Below, piece after piece: positions 59,359-64,000 of a stretch of 64,000 nucleotides of DNA; within the stretch, counting starts at the first letter, position 1; each line of letters begins with the position of its first letter. A program made the translations under genes and the position numbers. The DNA is from Vibrio comitans (GTDB taxonomy: Bacteria > Pseudomonadota > Gammaproteobacteria > Enterobacterales > Vibrionaceae). The stretch lies in the NCBI GenBank assembly GCA_024346835.1, contig AP024867.1:1240001-1304000 (forward strand), written 5' to 3'. Below the pieces are notes generated by a model that had not been told where the DNA came from, ran no database searches, and worked only from the letters and a program-made list of their open reading frames with translations.

Positions 59359-60333
59359 TTAGAAAGTGACTTTTGCACCTACCATGCCTTTAAGCTCTTC
59401 GTCTTGAGTGAATTTCTTGCTCACACCAGCATAAGTTAGGAAGTAGTTAGTGAATTGGTAACCTAGATCTACTGTTGCAGTGTTGCGATCTTCTTTTTCT
59501 TGATCAAAATCCGCACTTGTGAACGTAGACGCTAGAGTTAACTTATCAGTAAAGTCATAAGAACCCGCTAACTCATAGCCTTGGAAATCTTTACCAAACT
59601 GAGAACCACCTACATATAGAGCGCCAAGGTATAGCTCATCAGTTACGTCGGCACCAAGACCTACAAGTAGGTTATCGCTATCTTTTGCTGTACCGTCATG
59701 GGTTTCTTTAGCGTAACCTGCACCCGCTTTCAGCATGCCGAAGTCATAGCTTGCTGCAACGCCGTACCCTTTGTCGATTGCTACGCTGTTTCCTGTTGTT
59801 ACGTCATCGACGGTTGCGCCGCCACCATTCACGTTTGCTTTGACTGTTAAGTCACCGTAAGTACCGACATAAAGCAGTTGATTGTCAGCGCGGTCAGCAG
59901 TTACTGATTTGCTAGATGCTTCTGAACCATAGGTATTTAGGATATCAGTGTAATCTGTGATTAAACCCAAAGAGCCATCGGTTTTACCATATTGAAGTTC
60001 AGTATTGTCTGTACCAATTCCCACATAAAGATAACGAGTGTCGTTGTCAGCATCCCCATCTTTTCTAAACTCTTTCTCGAAAAAGCCACGAGCATGAACA
60101 TCATCATTGATTTGAGTTTTTGCCTCTAAGTTCAAACGCATGCGAGAGATATCGTCCTGCTTTTGCTTGTCTTTCAACTGGTTGTCTTTACCTTGGTCAG
60201 AGAACTCGCTACGAGCCTCAACGCGGCCGCCTAGAGATAGAGCTAAGTTGTCTGCTTTATATACTTCAGCAGCGTTAGCTGATGCAGCGAATGCTGAGGC
60301 AACTGCGATAGCAGTCAGAGTCAATTTTTTCAT
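59359..60333 (-). CDS. OmpU-like general porin
   Basis: A 324-residue trimeric outer-membrane porin. A Sec signal MKKLTLTAIAVASAFAASAN-AA is followed by mature AEVYKADNLALSLGGRVEAR, then repeated amphipathic strands (RGFFEKEFRKD; TRYLYVGIGTDNTELQYGKT). The last strand ends MVGAKVTF, with the C-terminal phenylalanine needed for assembly. The start is ATG 60333 with AAAGGA about eight bases upstream. OmpU and related Vibrio porins are the closest match; the exact paralogue is not claimed. Confidence 0.9.
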   Translation of the reverse strand: MKKLTLTAIAVASAFAASANAAEVYKADNLALSLGGRVEARSEFSDQGKDNQLKDKQKQDDISRMRLNLEAKTQINDDVHARGFFEKEFRKDGDADNDTRYLYVGIGTDNTELQYGKTDGSLGLITDYTDILNTYGSEASSKSVTADRADNQLLYVGTYGDLTVKANVNGGGATVDDVTTGNSVAIDKGYGVAASYDFGMLKAGAGYAKETHDGTAKDSDNLLVGLGADVTDELYLGALYVGGSQFGKDFQGYELAGSYDFTDKLTLASTFTSADFDQEKEDRNTATVDLGYQFTNYFLTYAGVSKKFTQDEELKGMVGAKVTF

Positions 60334-60753
60334 TTCTATATCCTTTAGTGTCCAGCACAAAAATTCTGAATTGGTGCTGGAACTAAATCCTATATAGTTT
60401 GTCTGGCGGGCATAAGATGAATAATTAGAAACTTATTTTGTAGAAGGAATAGGGAATTGATGGCAGGTGATTTAAGTGGCATATCTTCTTTGGTCGGTTT
60501 TAAATTATTGATATCACGTTATATATCCGCATTTAGTGAATATTAATCCTAGTGTGGAAACTGGTTTTATATATCAATGCTACTGCAGGTTATATTCATT
60601 AATTATGTATTTTTATTCTGAAGAGGCCACACAGACAATAGCGTCTCATTAAAATTTGCAGCGAGCTAATGAGTTAATGAATATGTTGGTTAATATCTTG
60701 ATGCTCAAATGTTGCAGTTTGTGTATAATTAAACGGACAATGTGAGGAAATCA
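60334..60753. other. porin promoter region and leader of a small gene
   Basis: AT-rich, no long open frame. A TATATAGG-type -10 for the porin lies near 60390-60397 on the reverse strand. A consensus TATAAT at 60724-60729 lies 25 bases before the small ORF at 60754, but its -35 is poor. No further structure was seen. Confidence 0.45.
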
Positions 60754-60855
60754 ATGATTTGGTTAAGTCTTAAACTACTTCAGATTGGATTTGTCATTGT
60801 CTATAAGGAATATAGAAAACGTAAACAAGCTCGCGCCTTGTGTGGTGTCGCTTGA
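60754..60855 (+). CDS. 33-residue membrane peptide
   Basis: ATG 60754 with GAGGAAA five bases upstream encodes a hydrophobic stretch MIWLSLKLLQIGFVIVYK followed by a basic segment EYRKRKQARA and CGVA. One transmembrane helix plus a positively charged tail is the build of small stress membrane proteins and type I toxins. TATAAT (60724-60729) precedes it and a strong terminator begins six bases after its stop, so it is a free-standing transcription unit. It is too short for normal gene calling. No antisense partner was located. Confidence 0.6.
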   Translation: MIWLSLKLLQIGFVIVYKEYRKRKQARALCGVA

Positions 60856-60861
60856 ACCAAT

Positions 60862-60903
60862 AAACCATCAGCCTTTAACGTTAAGCTGGTGGTTTATTTT
60901 TTT
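60862..60903 (+). terminator. terminator of the small membrane-peptide gene
   Basis: AAACCATCAGC-(12)-GCTGGTGGTTT followed by ATTTTTTT. Confidence 0.93.
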
Positions 60904-60951
60904 AGAGCTCTGGCGTGTTTGAAAAATTTGACTTTGTTTATCGCCGAGAGG

Positions 60952-61098
60952 TTAGTGCTTGATGGTAGTACATGTCTTGCGCTTTGCTATATGGCTATAA
61001 ACGCATTGAGTTAAATCTCCGTTCTTATGTACTTTATACGAAGCGAATGCTGGAGCGCTCAGCACGCTTATTAATGCTATTAAAACTACTGTTCTCAT
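60952..61098 (-). CDS. 48-residue exported protein
   Basis: MRTVVLIALISVLSAPAFA is a Sec signal, leaving about 29 residues (SYKVHKNGDLTQCVYSHIAK and RKTCTTIKH) with two cysteines that could form one disulfide and many basic residues. The start is ATG 61098 with AGAGG six bases upstream. An open frame reaches 26 codons further but is not supported. No family recognised. A tiny basic disulfide peptide in the periplasm is all that can be said. Confidence 0.65.
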   Translation of the reverse strand: MRTVVLIALISVLSAPAFASYKVHKNGDLTQCVYSHIAKRKTCTTIKH

Positions 61099-61217
61099 GT
61101 GTGCCTCTGCTTGTTTTAAGCGTATTGTTCGCGAGGCGTTAAATATACGAGGATTTATAAGGAAAAACATGTGCAAGAAAAAGGTGAAATGTTCACCTTT
61201 TAATTTTGTATATCCGA

Positions 61218-61826
61218 CTATAGAGCATTTTTATCTCTAGTCATTTTCACTACGCACTCTCTATCTATCGCCAATTTTGCATCTGTAAAGCCTGAACTAG
61301 GGAAGGTTGCTACCATACCAATATCAGACTTTATGACTACAGGTTTGCCCTTACCGAACTCATCTAACATAAATGCCAGTCCTGCCGGGTTTTTGGGGCG
61401 ATATAAACGCGTGTTGTCATTGATTTTATCAACATATTTAAAGTGAACATCTTGTCCATTAACGTTGAAGATTCCACTGATTCTATTGCTGTAAAAAGCT
61501 CCAGTAACAAACAGCTCTCCCTCGCAATTGCTCGGATTCGTGCTGTATCCGGCAGCGAAGTCTAAGTCGCCTTTGTGTGTTTGATCATTCCAGCCGACGT
61601 TTTTCGCTAATCCATTGCCATGATAGTTCCATTCTTCGCTTGCGAGCCATGCCTGCTTTTCATCAGAAAAGGTATTTTGTAGTGAGGCTGCTTCAGTCGT
61701 AACTTGAGTTTGTTGGCTCTCTGATTGTGCAGAAGTGGTGGTGTTTTCTTCTGATGTAATTGCAGTGCTACTGCAACCTTGGGTGACAGCGAGTAAAGAG
61801 CCGAGCAACAGCGTGATTTTGTGCAT
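61218..61826 (-). CDS. lipoprotein of unknown function, 202 aa
   Basis: A signal MHKITLLLGSLLAVTQGC with lipid-modified cysteine, then a Thr/Ser/Gln-rich linker (TTTSAQSESQQTQVTTEA) and a folded domain of about 140 residues: ASEEWNYHGNGLAKNVGWN, NCEGELFVTGAFYSNRISGI, GKGKPVVIKSDIGMVATFPS. The end is ECVVKMTRDKNAL. Cysteines NCEGE and ECVV may pair. No family recognised. Monocistronic. Confidence 0.75.
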   Translation of the reverse strand: MHKITLLLGSLLAVTQGCSSTAITSEENTTTSAQSESQQTQVTTEAASLQNTFSDEKQAWLASEEWNYHGNGLAKNVGWNDQTHKGDLDFAAGYSTNPSNCEGELFVTGAFYSNRISGIFNVNGQDVHFKYVDKINDNTRLYRPKNPAGLAFMLDEFGKGKPVVIKSDIGMVATFPSSGFTDAKLAIDRECVVKMTRDKNAL

Positions 61827-62114
61827 AATGTCTTCCTTGAAACTAAGAGGAGCTTTAATAACACAATGATATCGCTAGATTTGTTGCTATAAGTTAGCAG
61901 AGTGTCTGATTTGCTTTAGACAACTGTTGTTTTACTGTCAGCGTATTGAAAGGTGTGTTAGTGATTCCTTTCGGTAAAGCAAACTAACCAAAGCTATAAA
62001 GGTAGGGATTGCTCAACTACTACTCTGTTGTCATAGAGACTGAACAGGATTTCTTGAGCGTTAGGCTGGCTTTGTCTACAATGACGCACACTATTATTAT
62101 TTCAGGTCATGAAA

Positions 62115-62363
62115 ATGAGCGACACTAACGAAAAGCCAACTCTTCCGGATCACCTTTCAGGTAACCCTCGTAGCCCTCATTATGTAGAAGAGTGCTTTCA
62201 CCACCGCATCGGTATTCGCCTTAACGGTAAAGAGCGTAACGATGTTGAAGAATATTGCATCAGTGAAGGATGGGTAAAAATTCCTTCACCTAAAGCGCTA
62301 GATCGTCGTGGTCAACCGATCCTTATTACGCTTAAAGGCACAGTAGAAGCTTACTACGTGTAA
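62115..62363 (+). CDS. DUF3297 family protein
   Basis: An 82-residue protein that matches DUF3297 along its length: MSDTNEKPTLPDHLSGNPRS, PHYVEECFHHRIGIRLNGKE, RNDVEEYCISEGWVKIPSPK. Function unknown. ATG 62115 is chosen over 62109 because AGG upstream is then at normal distance and the family starts MSD. Own terminator at 62383-62418. Confidence 0.9.
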   Translation: MSDTNEKPTLPDHLSGNPRSPHYVEECFHHRIGIRLNGKERNDVEEYCISEGWVKIPSPKALDRRGQPILITLKGTVEAYYV

Positions 62364-62382
62364 CGCTCTGTCTTATGGTATT

Positions 62383-62418
62383 AAACGGCTCATGAATTCG
62401 TTCATGGGCCGTTTTTTT
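62383..62418 (+). terminator. terminator of the DUF3297 gene
   Basis: AAACGGCTCATGAA-TTCG-TTCATGGGCCGTTT followed by TTTT. Confidence 0.93.
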
Positions 62419-62526
62419 ATCTCTTCTTCCAGTCATCTTCATTGTCTTCTTTTTAGAGGCTCACCAAAAGCAAATAACTTAACCTAGATTAAGGTTTTGA
62501 TTGTGATTCACCAGTAAAGTCAGCCC

Positions 62527-62542
62527 TCCGATCTAGATCACA
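62527..62542. promoter_or_regulatory. weak CRP-like site upstream of the flavin oxidoreductase gene
   Basis: TCCGATCTAGATCACA has a perfect right half (TCACA) and a poor left half of TGTGA-N6-TCACA, 45 bases before the GTG start. Confidence 0.3.
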
Positions 62543-62586
62543 CTTTCAGCACTGTCTCCAAAGCAGTTTCAAATAGAGGAATCGAC

Positions 62587-63687
62587 GTGAGCATTTTGTT
62601 TTCACCAGCCCAGATTGGCAATATGACCCTAAAAAACCGTTTTGTGCGTAGCGCAACATGGGAAAACATGGCAACAGAAGAAGGTTATATGACCGAGAAG
62701 CTGTATGACATTTATGAAGAATTGGCTAAGGGTGATGTGGGCCTTATCGTAACGGGCTATGCAAATATCGTAGAAGACGAAAAGCCAAATGCTGGAATGA
62801 TGGGGATCTACAACGACTCGTTTATTGAGGGTTACAAGAAATTAACGGATCTTGTTCATCAATATGATGCAAAAATCGTAAAACAGATTGCTTATGGTGG
62901 TACCAAGACTACCTACAATTTGGGTGATCGAGTGATCTTTGCGCCAAGTGAAATCCCAGAGCGTGGTACTAACACTCAGGGTAAGGCGATGAGCATCGAG
63001 GATATTGCTCTTATCACTGACGCGTTCGCTCAAGCGAGTTTACGAGCAAAAAAATCTGGTTTCGATGGGGTTGAGATTCATGCCGCACATACTTACTTGA
63101 TCAACCAGTTCCTGAGCCCGTATTACAATCGCCGTGATGATGAATACGGTGGAAGTCTAGAAAATCGCATGCGATTCTTGGTTGAGATTTACCAAAAAAC
63201 ACGTGCTCTGGTAGGGGAAGACTTCCCAATCCTGATAAAGCTGACTGCAACTGAGTTCTTTGAAGGTGGTCAAACGTTCGAGCAAACACGCGTCATTTGT
63301 AAGAAACTGGAACAGCTTGGTGTTGATGCCATTATTGTCTCTGGGAACATTCATGGTAAAGCGAGTGAGATGGTTGGCGAGTCGTTCGACGGCTATACCT
63401 TGCAACAAGAAGGTTACTTTCACGAATATGGACACGCCATTAGCCAAGACGTCAAAGTACCGATTATTACTGTGGGTGGCTTAAGTGATTTTGATGCTAT
63501 TGAAAACATAGCAAATACTACTGGCATCGACTTCTTTGCAGTTTCTAGGCCTTTACTAGCAGAACCTCAACTCATAAAGCGCTGGAAGGAGGGCGATCGT
63601 GCTCCTGTGGACTGCGAACGTTGCTCTAAGTGTCGTACTAAACGTGGCAACTTTTGTGTTGTGTTTAAGCGTAGAAAGAAACAGTAA
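62587..63687 (+). CDS. old-yellow-enzyme-family NADH:flavin oxidoreductase
   Basis: A 366-residue FMN-dependent TIM-barrel enzyme. LKNRFVRSATWENMATEEGY (about residues 15-34), GVEIHAAHTYLINQFLSPYY (about 160-179, catalytic His-Ala-Ala-His) and NRRDDEYGGSLENRMRFLVE (about 180-199) are the family blocks. The end has RCSKCRTKRGNFC, a cysteine-rich tail that could bind a metal or cluster. The family reduces enoates and other electrophiles; the substrate is unknown. GTG 62587 has AGAGGA six bases upstream. Confidence 0.9.
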   Translation: MSILFSPAQIGNMTLKNRFVRSATWENMATEEGYMTEKLYDIYEELAKGDVGLIVTGYANIVEDEKPNAGMMGIYNDSFIEGYKKLTDLVHQYDAKIVKQIAYGGTKTTYNLGDRVIFAPSEIPERGTNTQGKAMSIEDIALITDAFAQASLRAKKSGFDGVEIHAAHTYLINQFLSPYYNRRDDEYGGSLENRMRFLVEIYQKTRALVGEDFPILIKLTATEFFEGGQTFEQTRVICKKLEQLGVDAIIVSGNIHGKASEMVGESFDGYTLQQEGYFHEYGHAISQDVKVPIITVGGLSDFDAIENIANTTGIDFFAVSRPLLAEPQLIKRWKEGDRAPVDCERCSKCRTKRGNFCVVFKRRKKQ

Positions 63688-64000
63688 TAACTTTATTGTA
63701 GAAGCATGAATTAACGGCTTGTAGCTTACTCACTACAAGCCGTTTTTTGTGCCTTGTGATTAAACAAGCTGGATTATTTTGTTGTTTCTGATGCCAAAAT
63801 AGTGGGTTAGATCAATGTTTATTCAGGTATTGGGATAGATGCACTTTTGGCTCTTTAGCGAGCGTTTTCCTTTGCTAAATTTAAAGTGACGGTGCATTAG
63901 GGAATATTAATAAACGAAATGCTTAAGTACATTTATTAGCCTTAACTTGGCTGTTGATACAAGCAGAGTAACCGCTAGATGCTTCATAGAAACAGCTTAG
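63688..64000. other. gene-free right end
   Basis: Apart from the terminator at 63713-63747 I see no gene, repeat or RNA in this AT-rich stretch. It may be the promoter region of a gene beyond the window. Confidence 0.45.
63713..63747 (+). terminator. terminator of the oxidoreductase gene
   Basis: AACGGCTTGTAG-(8)-CTACAAGCCGTT followed by TTTTG. Confidence 0.93.

Overview
The window reads as a Vibrio-type gammaproteobacterial chromosome. The basis is the gene content: zwf-pgl-gnd, kbl-tdh, an OmpU-like porin, a fused mrpAB antiporter operon, sdaC-sdaA, yghU, yaeQ, ybiT and many small Vibrio-style proteins. From memory, several of these (kbl, tdh, zwf, pgl, gnd) lie on chromosome II in Vibrio cholerae, so the secondary chromosome is a reasonable but untested guess. 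I found no rRNA, tRNA, CRISPR array, phage structural gene, integrase or intact transposase.

Layout. 1-6.7 kb: the start of a sodium:solute symporter, an AI-2E-family permease with a small K+ channel-like protein, yaeQ, a cold-shock protein, an OsmC-family protein behind a palindromic operator, a small lipoprotein, a Nudix hydrolase, a voltage-gated-type K+ channel and ybjQ. 6.4-12.4 kb: a cargo island between two imperfect direct copies of the ybjQ-pqiA junction. The left copy has intact ybjQ and a wrecked pqiA'; the right copy has a wrecked ybjQ' and intact pqiA. The cargo (7.3-11.9 kb) is a one-way row of exported proteins and lipoproteins with nearly the same signal peptide, two copies of a tiny HTH protein (one with an amber codon), a frameshifted gene, and short hairpins after most genes, several with UNCG loops. 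I recognise none of the mature cargo proteins. 12.4-15.8 kb: pqiABC, an envelope lipid-transport system.

15.9-22 kb: an alpha/beta hydrolase, a family-1 phospho-glucosidase, a LysR regulator and the kbl-tdh threonine degradation operon. 22.2-27.5 kb: an EamA transporter, a DUF1272 gene split by a 263-bp MITE with a TA target duplication, two spondin-domain exported proteins, and an OmpR/EnvZ-type two-component system whose ribosome binding site lies in a long inverted repeat. 27.6-33.2 kb: the mrpAB-C-D-E-F-G Na+/H+ antiporter operon. 33.2-37 kb: a tandem UspA stress protein and small genes, an outer-membrane-type protein, DUF3820 and yghU.

37.4-41.1 kb: the oxidative pentose phosphate operon zwf-pgl-gnd. 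41.3-50.2 kb: a hydratase, the ABC-F protein YbiT, gltS, an AraC regulator, a dienelactone hydrolase, cytochrome b561 with YceI, and small exported proteins. 50.4-54.5 kb: an OLD-family ATPase/TOPRIM nuclease, a cytoplasmic 5'-nucleotidase-like enzyme and a DUF1127-like small protein. 54.7-63.7 kb: a lipoprotein that appears to join a SYLF-like domain to a beta-barrel, serine deaminase and serine permease (with a CRP-like site), a porin, a 33-residue membrane peptide gene with its own terminator, small exported proteins, DUF3297 and an old-yellow-enzyme-family oxidoreductase.

Central carbon and amino-acid metabolism (threonine, serine and glutamate use; NADPH supply) and envelope/ion homeostasis (Mrp, K+ channels, Pqi, porin) dominate. 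The accessory signal is concentrated in the 6.4-12.4 kb island, the MITE insertion and several small or structured loci.
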